Part shown: positions 26,994 through 36,777 of the stretch, in pieces
Numbering within the stretch: the first letter of the stretch is position 1
How the letters are laid out: each line of letters begins with the position of its first letter
NCBI RefSeq assembly: GCF_002209555.1
Contig: NZ_NJIF01000010.1
Coordinates: forward strand, 149,834-213,833
Source of the DNA: Achromobacter insolitus
GTDB taxonomy: Bacteria; Pseudomonadota; Gammaproteobacteria; Burkholderiales; Burkholderiaceae_B
Reading direction: 5' to 3'
Length of the DNA stretch: 64,000 nucleotides
Notes under the pieces: model-generated
The model's database searches: none
The model's input: the letters and a program-made list of their open reading frames with translations, nothing else
What the model was told of the DNA's origin: nothing
Made by a program: the position numbers and the translations under genes

Positions 26994-28327
26994 GGAGTCA
27001 TATCCTCCAGCGGGATTTGGCCAGTGACGGCGGCTGTGATGAGTGCTGAACGGCGTTCAATCAGCAAATCGAGCGACGTCTGGATCTGGGAGCAAAGGGG
27101 TTTCGAGACTTCAAGCGACTGCTTTATGCGAGCGCAAATATCTATCTGCTCACTACTTGAAGGTACGGGAATCTTCATGTTCGCCAGTTGCTCGCAAGTA
27201 ATAGCACCCTTGGTGCTACCGGCCCCGTCGCTGTCGCTTCGAAGGAATTTGTAGGCGTGCCCCAGTAAGTAGCGCAGGTACTCAGTGTCGAGCTTTGGAG
27301 AGCGCGGCTTGATGAACGCAAGATGCTGATTGATAGTGGCCTCTATGCCCAATACTGAAGCCATACCTCGCGTCTTCCCTTGGCCAGTGATCCCCACAAG
27401 CACAGCGGGTGGTTGAATCTTGGGAAGGTGGCATTCTCGAAGGGCGGTTTCGGTCACGAATCGACTTGCGGTTGTGACGGGTGACGCATTGACGACGGAG
27501 CTGTTCAGCCAAGGGTATCCCTCGTCATCCCAATAGTCGGCGTTCTCGACCGAGGGTGTCGAGCCATTGCCAACCACAGCCAGGTATTTGATCGGCTGCA
27601 TATCCCAATGCTCTGGAATATCGCCCAGCCATTCCTGTCCGGAGGGTCTGAGCGAGGCATTGGGGTTGAGGCCGCGGGTGACGACGCGGCTGATGAGGGC
27701 GGCGCGCTTTTCTTCCAGCAGCGCCAGCATGCGTTCCTTCTCGGCAATCAGCCCGTCGATGCGCGCGGTTTCGCGGTCGAGGTAGTTGGCGATTGAGTGC
27801 TGAACTTGAAGGCTCGGCAAAGGCAACGTCAACTGCGGGATATCTCCCATGCTTATGTTCTTTTGAGTGTTCGAGCTGCAAAGATCATCAATCTGACTCT
27901 GAAGTAGACTGCTCTTCAAACAGTGCTCAAGAAAGGCGCTTGCCACTTTTCTCTCATCAGCCCGGATAAGTGCCAATGGCGACCAGATGCTGAACTCAGT
28001 GTCGACCTTTACTCTTGCGATCTTCCCAGTCGAAGCTGCTTTGCCAAGCAAAATGTCATCTCGTTGCGGCGCAGCTTTCTTGCTGAACTCACGATGATCC
28101 TCTTCCGAAACATAGCGGCACGCCTCAAACACGAGCTCACCATTCTGGATGCCATCAACCGACAGAAAAGGAAATCCTTCAGCGGTAAACTCAGGTGTGA
28201 GATGAGGCCCATCCGTGATCGGGGCTGCGAGTAGAAACTTAAGTCGAACTGCCGACCAATCATCCGGCAGCAGGTTTTCGAGTAACGCGGCTGCTTGAAC
28301 TGATTGCGGGCCAACGGATTGCATCAC
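26990..28327 (-). CDS. hsdS: Type I restriction enzyme specificity subunit
   Basis: A 445-residue specificity subunit with the usual layout: target-recognition domain 1 (about 20-165), conserved helical spacer (LDRETARIDGLIAEKERMLA), target-recognition domain 2 (about 235-380), and a second C-terminal helix. It sets the bipartite DNA target for methylation and cutting. It overlaps hsdM by 4 bases upstream and the AAA ATPase gene by 4 bases downstream. The two recognition domains look compositionally mixed, common in horizontally shuffled hsdS genes. The target sequence cannot be predicted by eye. Confidence 0.93.
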   Translation of the reverse strand: MMQSVGPQSVQAAALLENLLPDDWSAVRLKFLLAAPITDGPHLTPEFTAEGFPFLSVDGIQNGELVFEACRYVSEEDHREFSKKAAPQRDDILLGKAASTGKIARVKVDTEFSIWSPLALIRADERKVASAFLEHCLKSSLLQSQIDDLCSSNTQKNISMGDIPQLTLPLPSLQVQHSIANYLDRETARIDGLIAEKERMLALLEEKRAALISRVVTRGLNPNASLRPSGQEWLGDIPEHWDMQPIKYLAVVGNGSTPSVENADYWDDEGYPWLNSSVVNASPVTTASRFVTETALRECHLPKIQPPAVLVGITGQGKTRGMASVLGIEATINQHLAFIKPRSPKLDTEYLRYLLGHAYKFLRSDSDGAGSTKGAITCEQLANMKIPVPSSSEQIDICARIKQSLEVSKPLCSQIQTSLDLLIERRSALITAAVTGQIPLEDMTP

Positions 28328-30453
28328 TCCGTAACCTCCCGTAGCAGTTTCAAAATTCGCTGCTCTACGCCAGCCAACTCTACATCGATCTCATGCAGTG
28401 GGCGCGGCGGCTGGTACTGGAAGAACACGCGGTTGAAGTTGATCTCGTAGCCCACCTTGCCGATGCCGCTGTCCTGCTCGTCCAGGGTCTCGCGGTCGAT
28501 CCAGGCGTCCGGCACGTAGGGACGCACCTCGCGCAGGAAGTAGCTGACGATGTCCTCTTTCAGCGGGATGTTTTCGGCATCCTTGAGCGCCGGGTCGGGC
28601 TCGTACTCGACGAAGCCTTTCTTGCCATCGCCAAGCAAGCCCAGCAAAGCATGCAGGCCTTGCGTGGTGAGGTCGGTGGGCAGGGTTTGACCCGGAAAGT
28701 AAAGGGCACCCTCCAAAGGGGTTGTTTTGTGGTGTGTGGCAACCACTGGCGTCGCATCGGGGTCTACAGCGGTAAAGCAGTCACGAAAGATTTTCTTCTG
28801 CGCCGTGCCCTTGGCGCCCTTGGCCCAAGCTTCCATATCGTTGGACAGGGTCTTGAACACCTGCTGCACGGTAGCCCAGGTCTTGTTCCAGTCCAGAAGC
28901 GGTTCGGTGCCCAGTTCGTCCTGCACCGCTTGCAGGGCGTCGAACAGCTCGGGGCAGGTGTTGAGGAAACGTTCGCGGGCTTCGTCGGTGATCTGGAAAC
29001 GCAAGCGCAGCGGGCGCAGTACGGTAATGCGGCGATAGCCGAAGTCCGTGTTGTCGAACACGCGGCTGGTCTGACTGTTTTCCAGTGTGCCGTGTTCGCG
29101 GGTGATGGCATCAAGCGCGACTGGGTCAAGGTAGCGGCGCTTGTCGCCCAGACTGCGCTTCATCGGCGTGTAGCGTTCGCGGGCGTCGATGAGCTGGATC
29201 TTGCCCTTGCGGTGATCAGCCTTGCGGTTGGTGACCACCCAGATGAAGGTGCCGATGCCGGTGTTATAGAACATCTGCTCGGGCAAAGCGACGATGGCCT
29301 CCAACTGGTCACGCTCGATGATCCAGCGGCGGATGTCGCTCTCGCCGCTGCCCGCACCGCCGGTGAATAGCGGCGAGCCATTGAAGACGACGGCCGTTCG
29401 AGAGCCAGGCTTGTCGCGGCATCCAGGCTTGTAATCCTGGAACTTGCTCATCATGTAGAGCAGGAACAACAGGGCGCCGTCGTTGATGCGTGGCAGCTTG
29501 CCGCTGTAGCGACGGAAGTTAGGCCAGCGGTCGATGACCTTCTTCTCAGCCTTCCAGTCCACGCCGAAGGGCGGGTTGGCCAGCAGGTAGTCGAAGCGCT
29601 GCTCCGGAAAGGGGTCGTCGGTGAGGGTGTTGCCCAGCACCACCTGGCCGTCCTTGTGGCCTTTGATCAAGAGATCGGAGGCGGCCACGGCATAGGAGCG
29701 TGGGTTGTAGTCCTGCCCGAAGACCTTGACTGTGGCCTGCTCGTTGTGGGCGCGAATCCAGTTCTGCGCCTCGGCCAGCATGCCGCCGGTACCGCAGGCC
29801 GGATCGCAGATGGTGACGATGACACCGGCCTGGGTGAGCACGCTGGTGTCGGGTTCCAGCAGCAGGTTGACCATGAGCTGGATCACTTCGCGGGGGGTGA
29901 AGTGATCGCCCGCCGTTTCGTTGGCGGCTTCGTTGAAGCGCCGGATCAGGTCTTCGAACACCAACCCCATGGTGATGTTGTCCACTTTGCGCGGATGCAG
30001 GTCGATCTCGGCGAACTGGGACACCACTTGGTAGAGACGGTTGGACTCTTCGAGCTTCTCGATCTCCTTGTCGAACTCGAAGCGCTCGAAGATCTTGCGG
30101 ACGTTTTCGGAGAAGCCGGCGATGTAGTCGGCCAGGTGGCGGCCGATGTTGTCGGGGTCGCCCTTGAGCTTGTGGAAGTCGAGCTGGCTGTGGTTATGAA
30201 AGCCCAGCGGCGTGCCGTCTTCATCCTTGGCCAGGTTGTTGAGGATAGCGTCAACGTTGGCGATCTTCTTGGCTTTGAGCTCCTGGTGGCGCTTGAGCAC
30301 GGCTTGTTTGCTGGGTGCCAACACAGCGTCGAAACGGCGCAGCACGGTGAGCGGCAACATCACCCGCTCGTACTGCGGCGGTCGATAGGGGCCGCGCAGT
30401 AGGTCGGCTACCGACCAGATGAAGTTGGCGAGTTGCTGAAAGTTAACGCTCAT
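28324..30453 (-). CDS. hsdM: Type I DNA methyltransferase subunit, long form
   Basis: A 709-residue adenine-N6 methyltransferase with an N-terminal HsdM helical domain, SAM motif DPACGTGG at 217-224 and catalytic NPPF at 293-296. It methylates the HsdS target and forms the M2S core. It is about 200 residues longer than common HsdM proteins; the extra C-terminal part (after about residue 510) contains FRDCFTAVDPDATPV and ends in a segment that may contact HsdR. It lies 26 bases after the Mrr-type gene and overlaps hsdS by 4 bases. Confidence 0.95.
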   Translation of the reverse strand: MSVNFQQLANFIWSVADLLRGPYRPPQYERVMLPLTVLRRFDAVLAPSKQAVLKRHQELKAKKIANVDAILNNLAKDEDGTPLGFHNHSQLDFHKLKGDPDNIGRHLADYIAGFSENVRKIFERFEFDKEIEKLEESNRLYQVVSQFAEIDLHPRKVDNITMGLVFEDLIRRFNEAANETAGDHFTPREVIQLMVNLLLEPDTSVLTQAGVIVTICDPACGTGGMLAEAQNWIRAHNEQATVKVFGQDYNPRSYAVAASDLLIKGHKDGQVVLGNTLTDDPFPEQRFDYLLANPPFGVDWKAEKKVIDRWPNFRRYSGKLPRINDGALLFLLYMMSKFQDYKPGCRDKPGSRTAVVFNGSPLFTGGAGSGESDIRRWIIERDQLEAIVALPEQMFYNTGIGTFIWVVTNRKADHRKGKIQLIDARERYTPMKRSLGDKRRYLDPVALDAITREHGTLENSQTSRVFDNTDFGYRRITVLRPLRLRFQITDEARERFLNTCPELFDALQAVQDELGTEPLLDWNKTWATVQQVFKTLSNDMEAWAKGAKGTAQKKIFRDCFTAVDPDATPVVATHHKTTPLEGALYFPGQTLPTDLTTQGLHALLGLLGDGKKGFVEYEPDPALKDAENIPLKEDIVSYFLREVRPYVPDAWIDRETLDEQDSGIGKVGYEINFNRVFFQYQPPRPLHEIDVELAGVEQRILKLLREVTE

Positions 30454-30479
30454 TGTTATTGAACCATCTTCTTGTTTGG

Positions 30480-31472
30480 TTAGGCCGGCCAGTACAGCCG
30501 CTTCAACGGCACGATCCGTTTGGTTTCAGCGTCGGTCCCGTCGTAGTGCTCAATCAGCGCCCGCACCACGTGGTCCAGCGTCCACATCGCCAACGGAATG
30601 GAGGCGCGGTCAGCTTCGTACAGGGCATCCTTGCTGAAGCCGCCCGTGCTGACGTACAGCCCGCGATCATCCTTGTGGCGGCCGCCGAGGAAGCTTCGGA
30701 TTTCCTGGCTACCCATCTGTCCCTTGCGATGCTTGACCTCCACGACGATGCGCGGATGTTCGAAGCCGAAGCCGTCCGGCGAGGCCACGATGTCCTTCCC
30801 ACGGTCCGAGCCAGGCGGCGAAACCTGGGTCTTGTAGCCCATGGCGCGCAGGATGCCGGCAACTAGCTGCTGCATGTCATCCCAGTCCAGTTCGTTGACC
30901 CGATCCTTGATGCGTTCCAGTGCCTGAGACTCGATGTCGGCCAGTGGATCGGCGACGACTTCCTCGGCCTCCTCTTCGACTGCTGGCGCTGGTTTGCCCT
31001 TCAGTGCGGCCAGCACTTCCGCTGCCGCGCTGGACGGTACCTCGAAGAGGGTCAGGGTCGAACCCAGGCTGTTCTTGCTGCTCGTGCCTAAGTTGTCGCG
31101 TGGCAGTTCCTGTGCTTGCCACTGCACCTTGCGCGCCAGGGGCATGCCTTGCTCTGCCCACTCGGGGTGGTGCTCGGCTGGTCCAGCGACATTGCCGATC
31201 GAGTACAGGCGATTGGGGGGCGAATAGGTGATGACCCAGTCGCCCTCTTGGATGTCGTTGACGAAGCGCCAGACCTGGGATGCGCCCGAAACCACCGTGC
31301 CTTGTTTGGCCAGGGGCTCAGCGGAATGGTACAGGGCGATCAACTGCTTGCGTCCGACACCGGGCTTGGCATGAGGCGCCAACTGATTCCAGCCCACGGC
31401 AGCTACGCCGCGTTCCCGAAAGGCGTCATACAAGCTGCCGCCATCGCCGCGTACCATCCACATCCGCGCCAT
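30480..31472 (-). CDS. Mrr-type restriction endonuclease with N-terminal reader-like domain
   Basis: A 330-residue protein. The C-terminal half (about 180-330) is an Mrr-like PD-(D/E)xK nuclease with D227 (SDRGKDIV), E245-x-K247 (VVEVKHRKGQMG) and Q256. The N-terminal about 150 residues (MWMVRGDGG, then AVGWNQL) resemble the PUA/EVE-like readers fused to modification-dependent nucleases. It is the first gene of the defence operon, 26 bases before hsdM. Mrr relatives cut methylated DNA, so its tolerance of the adjacent HsdM modification is a question. The reader domain is assigned with moderate confidence. Confidence 0.8.
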   Translation of the reverse strand: MARMWMVRGDGGSLYDAFRERGVAAVGWNQLAPHAKPGVGRKQLIALYHSAEPLAKQGTVVSGASQVWRFVNDIQEGDWVITYSPPNRLYSIGNVAGPAEHHPEWAEQGMPLARKVQWQAQELPRDNLGTSSKNSLGSTLTLFEVPSSAAAEVLAALKGKPAPAVEEEAEEVVADPLADIESQALERIKDRVNELDWDDMQQLVAGILRAMGYKTQVSPPGSDRGKDIVASPDGFGFEHPRIVVEVKHRKGQMGSQEIRSFLGGRHKDDRGLYVSTGGFSKDALYEADRASIPLAMWTLDHVVRALIEHYDGTDAETKRIVPLKRLYWPA

Positions 31473-31509
31473 TGCGTTCCCTCTTGTGTTAACAGTCGAC
31501 AGTCCAACA

Positions 31510-31587
31510 CGACCAAGGATGTGGTCGGCCGGAAATACCGGGCATTGAAATCTCTACGGCCGCAGATTATTTTTTTACCTAATCTGC
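31510..31587. promoter_or_regulatory. Two inverted repeats upstream of the defence operon
   Basis: Between the Mrr start (31472) and the guaA terminator are CGACCA/TGGTCG (31510-31515 and 31522-31527) and GCAGATTA/TAATCTGC (31562-31569 and 31580-31587). Both are perfect inverted repeats in the only sizeable non-coding stretch before the operon. They are candidate operators; no regulator gene lies within the island, so an external or self-acting control is implied. Confidence 0.4.
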
Positions 31588-31670
31588 AAACGTTGCACAC
31601 CGATCAGCAGAGCAAGGTCCGAATAATAACTCGTCCCTTAAATCACATGAACGACTGCCGTCGCTGGAAT

Positions 31671-31695
31671 GAAAAGAGCGCCGAAGCGCTCTTTC
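31671..31695 (-). terminator. guaA terminator
   Basis: AAAGAGCGC (31673-31681) pairs with GCGCTCTTT (31686-31694) around a CGAA tetraloop. On the minus strand it is followed by TTTTC and lies 25 bases after the guaA stop. It isolates guaA from the defence operon. Confidence 0.8.
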
Positions 31696-31719
31696 GTTTA
31701 CCTCAACCCTTGAACAGGA

Positions 31720-31735
31720 TCACTCCCACTCAATC
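31720..31735. repeat. Right attachment-site-like repeat (attR) at the guaA 3' end
   Basis: These bases encode the last residues of GuaA (Ile-Glu-Trp-Glu-stop on the minus strand) and match 21624-21639 at 14 of 16 positions. The 3' end of guaA is an established integration hotspot for genomic islands in proteobacteria. Insertion here leaves guaA intact. No integrase gene remains between the two copies. Confidence 0.65.
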
Positions 31736-33312
31736 GTCGCAGGCGGCTTGCTCGACACGTCGTACACGACCCGATTAATACCGCGCACTTCATTGATAAT
31801 CCGCGACGAAACCCGAGCCAGCAGCGGATGCGGCAGCGGCGCCCAGTCGGCGGTCATGAAGTCGAAGGTCTGCACGGCGCGCAGGGCCACGACGTATTCG
31901 TAGGTGCGGCCATCGCCCATCACGCCCACCGACTTCACCGGCAGGAACACGGCGAAGGCTTGGGAGGTCAGCTCGTACCAGGTCAGGCCGCTGGCCTCGT
32001 CCTTGGTGTTGCGCAGTTCTTCGATGAAGATGGCGTCGGCGCGGCGCAGCAGCTCGGCGTATTCATGCTTCACTTCGCCGAGGATGCGCACGCCCAGGCC
32101 GGGGCCGGGGAACGGGTGGCGGTAGACCATCTGCGGCGGCAGGCCCAGGGCCACGCCCAGTTCGCGGACTTCGTCCTTGAACAGTTCGCGCAGGGGTTCC
32201 AGCAGTTGCAGGTTCAGCGTGTCCGGCAAGCCGCCCACGTTGTGGTGCGACTTGATGGAGGTGGCCTTGCCGGTCTTGGCGCCAGCCGATTCGATGACGT
32301 CGGGGTAGATCGTGCCCTGGGCCAGCCACTTGGCGCTCTTCTGCTTGCCGGCCTGTTCCTGGAACACTTCGACGAATTCGCGGCCGATGATCTTGCGCTT
32401 GGCTTCCGGATCCGCCACGCCGGCCAGCTTGCCCATGAACTGGGCGGTGGCGTCGATGTGGATGATCTTCACGCCCATGTTTTCGGCGAAGGTCTGCATG
32501 ACCTGCTTGCCTTCGTCCAGGCGCAACAGGCCGTGGTCGACGAACACGCAGGTGAGCTGGTCGCCGATGGCCTTGTGGATCAGCGCGGCGGCAACCGAGG
32601 AGTCCACGCCGCCGGACAGGCCCAGGATGACTTCGTCCGAGCCGACCTGCTCGCGGATGCGGGCAACGGCTTCGGCCACGTAGTCGGGCATGTTCCAATC
32701 GCCCTGGCATTCGCAGATTTCGTTCACGAAGCGGGCCAGCATGGCCTTGCCCTGGACGGTGTGCGTGACTTCGGGGTGGAACTGGACGGCGTAGAACTTG
32801 CGGTCTTCGTCGGCCATGCCGGCGATGGGGCAAGATGGCGTGGAAGCCATCAGCTTGAAGCCCGGGGGCAGTTCGGTGACCTTGTCGCCGTGGCTCATCC
32901 AGACCTTCAGCATGCCGTGGCCTTCGGGCGTAGAGAAATCCTCCAGGCCTTCCAGCAGCTTGGTATGGCCGTGCGCGCGGACTTCGGCGTAGCCGAATTC
33001 GCGGTGGTCGGAGAAGCTGACCACGCCGCCCAATTGCTGCGCCATGGACTGCATGCCATAGCAGATGCCGAGGACTGGCACGCCCAGTTCGAACACCGCA
33101 TGCGGCACGCGCATGGAGCCTTCTTCGTAGGCGGAAGCGTGGCTGCCCGACAGGATGATGCCCTTCAAGCCTTGCGCCATCTGGTCGCGCACGAAGGCGT
33201 CGTCGACGTCGCCGGGGTGCACTTCGGAGTAGACGCCGGCTTCGCGGACGCGGCGGGCGATCAGCTGGGTGACTTGCGAACCGTAGTCGAGAATGAGGAT
33301 GCGCTGGTGCAT
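31720..33312 (-). CDS. guaA: GMP synthase (glutamine-hydrolysing)
   Basis: A 530-residue enzyme making GMP from XMP, ATP and glutamine. The N-terminal glutamine amidotransferase has the nucleophile in [11 protein letters not shown]; its catalytic His and Glu are in FHPEVTHT. The ATP pyrophosphatase loop is [11 protein letters not shown] (about residues 231-241), and the C-terminal dimerisation domain ends in IEWE as usual. It is downstream of guaB with 117 bases between, containing a long hairpin. Full family length; the island junction does not truncate it. Confidence 0.97.
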   Translation of the reverse strand: MHQRILILDYGSQVTQLIARRVREAGVYSEVHPGDVDDAFVRDQMAQGLKGIILSGSHASAYEEGSMRVPHAVFELGVPVLGICYGMQSMAQQLGGVVSFSDHREFGYAEVRAHGHTKLLEGLEDFSTPEGHGMLKVWMSHGDKVTELPPGFKLMASTPSCPIAGMADEDRKFYAVQFHPEVTHTVQGKAMLARFVNEICECQGDWNMPDYVAEAVARIREQVGSDEVILGLSGGVDSSVAAALIHKAIGDQLTCVFVDHGLLRLDEGKQVMQTFAENMGVKIIHIDATAQFMGKLAGVADPEAKRKIIGREFVEVFQEQAGKQKSAKWLAQGTIYPDVIESAGAKTGKATSIKSHHNVGGLPDTLNLQLLEPLRELFKDEVRELGVALGLPPQMVYRHPFPGPGLGVRILGEVKHEYAELLRRADAIFIEELRNTKDEASGLTWYELTSQAFAVFLPVKSVGVMGDGRTYEYVVALRAVQTFDFMTADWAPLPHPLLARVSSRIINEVRGINRVVYDVSSKPPATIEWE

Positions 33313-33331
33313 GGAGACTCTACCGGTAAAG

Positions 33332-33397
33332 AATAAAACCGCAGTAAATAAAACCGCACCGGCAGAACCGCTGATTCATTTGCGGTTCTGCCGGTGC
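33332..33397 (-). terminator. guaB-guaA intergenic hairpin with a direct repeat
   Basis: GCACCGGCAGAACCGC (33356-33371) pairs perfectly over 16 bases with 33382-33397 around a 10-base loop. Downstream on the minus strand come two copies of a 12-base element (AATAAAACCGCA at 33332-33343 and 33347-33358 on the plus strand), giving T-rich tracts. This could terminate or attenuate readthrough from guaB into guaA. Confidence 0.6.
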
Positions 33398-33429
33398 GTG
33401 ATGCATGACATTGTAGTTGACTGTACGGA

Positions 33430-35004
<1,575 letters not shown>

Positions 35005-35007
35005 TTA

Positions 35008-35073
35008 TTTTTACCCGGGTGTATTGACTTCAATTTCTACCCGGATCATAATTCCACTGCAATTTTTACCCGG
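35008..35073 (+). promoter_or_regulatory. Sigma-70 promoter with three TACCCGG operator repeats
   Basis: Three direct copies of TTT(T/C)TACCCGG lie at 35008-35018, 35034-35044 and 35063-35073, spaced 26 and 29 bases. Between them TTGACT (35024-35029) and CATAAT (35047-35052) are 17 bases apart, a good sigma-70 promoter. One copy lies upstream of -35, one in the spacer and one after -10, the layout of a cooperative repressor site. The DUF2239 start follows 9 bases after the last copy. Confidence 0.65.
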
Positions 35074-35081
35074 ATTAAATA

Positions 35082-35732
35082 ATGAACACTCCCTCCACAC
35101 GCCCTCCTCTCGATCCGCACACCGCATTCGCCGGCTACCGGCTACTTGCCGCCGGCGCGCTGGCCGATGTGGCCCTCGCCGTCAAACAGGCCATGGACGC
35201 CGGAACCGACGCCACCATCCTGGTGTTCGACGACCGGACCGGCAAGCAGACCGACCTGGACCTGAGCGGCGACCCCGCCGCGATCGCCGAACGCCATCAC
35301 GTCCCGACCGATCCGTCGCCACCGGCGTCAGAACCCCTGCCCGACGCATCCGACGAGACACAGCCGCGCGGCCGGGGCCGTCCCAAGCTGGGAGTGGTGG
35401 CGCGCGAAATCACCCTGCTTCCCCGCCATTGGGACTGGCTGAGCGCGCAGCCGGGCGGCGCCTCGGTCGCCTTGCGCAAGCTGGTGGAACAGGCGCGCCG
35501 TGATAACGAAGCGCGGGACCGCGCGCGCAAGCGCCAGGAGGCCGCCTACCATTTCATGTCCAGCATGGCGGGCAACCTGCCGGGGTTCGAGGAAGCGACG
35601 CGGGCGCTGTATGCCGGGGACCGGGAGCGATTTGCGCGGCAGATTGCCGAATGGCCCGTCGACGTGCGCGACTACGCCATGACGTTGGCATGGGACGGCC
35701 TGGACGAGGTTGCCGCCGAATCCCACCCTTGA
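35082..35732 (+). CDS. DUF2239 protein, possible DNA-binding autoregulator
   Basis: A 216-residue DUF2239-family protein. Residues 1-70 form a compact domain (AFAGYRLLAAG, TILVFDDRTGKQTDLDLSG). A proline-rich linker follows, then an AT-hook-like RGRGRPK at 96-102. Next is a segment (REITLLPRHWDWLSAQPGGASVALRKLVEQARR, written here only as a family hallmark from about 108) that looks like a ribbon-helix-helix module. The last part is helical. The function is not established. The AT-hook and RHH-like part beside three ordered repeats suggests it represses its own promoter, which is inference. Confidence 0.85.
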   Translation: MNTPSTRPPLDPHTAFAGYRLLAAGALADVALAVKQAMDAGTDATILVFDDRTGKQTDLDLSGDPAAIAERHHVPTDPSPPASEPLPDASDETQPRGRGRPKLGVVAREITLLPRHWDWLSAQPGGASVALRKLVEQARRDNEARDRARKRQEAAYHFMSSMAGNLPGFEEATRALYAGDRERFARQIAEWPVDVRDYAMTLAWDGLDEVAAESHP

Positions 35733-35739
35733 ATCGGGA

Positions 35740-35785
35740 CGCGGGGCGGCTTCGCCCCGCGCTTCCAAATGCCGCTGCGGCATTT
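35740..35785. terminator. Tandem hairpins after the DUF2239 gene
   Basis: CGCGGGGCG (35740-35748) pairs with CGCCCCGCG (35753-35761), followed by AAATGCCG (35767-35774) pairing with CGGCATTT (35778-35785). They start 7 bases after the stop; the second has a short T run. The remaining 250 bases to the next gene show nothing else recognisable. Confidence 0.6.
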
Positions 35786-36034
35786 CCTCACCTCAACATC
35801 GGCCACAAGCTGGGCGCCAGCAACGCCCCCATGACCATGTTGAACCACTGCAGGCGCCACGCTGCGCAACCTGCTGCGCCGGCGCCTGGGCCACGGCGTG
35901 CGCCAGATGCGCTGAGGGCGGACGCGCGCCCGCGCATGGTTGCCGCCCGATGGGCGTATCGCGCGATATGCGTTTTAATCGGGAGTAAGCGGCAGGCGCG
36001 CTTTCCGCGCCCGCGCAATCCCTCACGGTGCATC

Positions 36035-36415
36035 ATGGCCATCGCAAAGAATTTCCTGCTCTACGACGGCGACTGCCCTTTCTGCTCGAACTATGTGCGG
36101 ATGCTGCAATTGCAGAAGGCCGTCGGCCCCATCGAAATGCTGAATATGCGCGATCATCCCGACCTGGCGGTGGCCTACAAGGCGCAAGGCTATGACCTGA
36201 ATCAGGGCATGCTGCTGCACCTGGACGGCCAGGATTATTGGGGTGCGGACTGCATCAACCGGCTGGCGCTCATCAGCACCGGCAATGACCTGTTTAACAG
36301 CGTCAACGCAGCCGTGTTCCGCAACCGCTGCCTGTCGACCGCGCTCTATCCTTTCATGCGCACGGGCCGCAGCCTGGCGCTGACGCTGCTGGGCAAAAAG
36401 AAGATGCAGATGTAG
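36035..36415 (+). CDS. DCC-family (DUF393) thiol-disulfide oxidoreductase-like protein
   Basis: A 126-residue DUF393 protein. The hallmark YDGDCPFCSNYV at residues 8-19 carries the DxxCxxC motif of this thioredoxin-like family. The ATG at 36035 is used because homologous sequence begins there; the frame is open further upstream without family signal. The stop abuts the convergent gene at 36416. Cellular role is not known. Confidence 0.85.
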   Translation: MAIAKNFLLYDGDCPFCSNYVRMLQLQKAVGPIEMLNMRDHPDLAVAYKAQGYDLNQGMLLHLDGQDYWGADCINRLALISTGNDLFNSVNAAVFRNRCLSTALYPFMRTGRSLALTLLGKKKMQM

Positions 36416-36691
36416 CTAAGCGCCGCCCGCGGCTCTTGCCAAGGGCTCCTGGACAGGCTCGATCTGTTCGCCGGCATCGGCGCCGCAACGCCGCCACCCC
36501 GATGCCGGGTCGCGCTTGTCATGCAGATAGTCCCAGTCCGTACCGCACGCGGCGCAGGTAAACGCTTCGTGTTGCACGTTCCGCCGCGCCTGCCCGAACG
36601 ATCTCACCACCCCCAGGCTGATCAGGTTTTCATGTCCGGGCGCATCGCGCCGGTTCGTTATGATCGCCTCGCATTTTTCGCACGCCCCCAT
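36416..36691 (-). CDS. Small zinc-ribbon-like hypothetical protein
   Basis: A 91-residue protein with two cysteine pairs, CEKC near the N terminus (residues 4-7) and CAAC at about 45-48, spaced like a zinc ribbon. GGGGAG before the ATG is a good ribosome site. It converges with the DCC gene with no intervening bases. No specific family is recognised. Confidence 0.6.
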   Translation of the reverse strand: MGACEKCEAIITNRRDAPGHENLISLGVVRSFGQARRNVQHEAFTCAACGTDWDYLHDKRDPASGWRRCGADAGEQIEPVQEPLARAAGGA

Positions 36692-36777
36692 GCCTCTCCC
36701 CTTTCAATATCCTTTCAGCTGGATATTACGAAGGGAAAAGCGTTCAAAGCTCAGCAATTCTCACCGCTACCCAGGCG

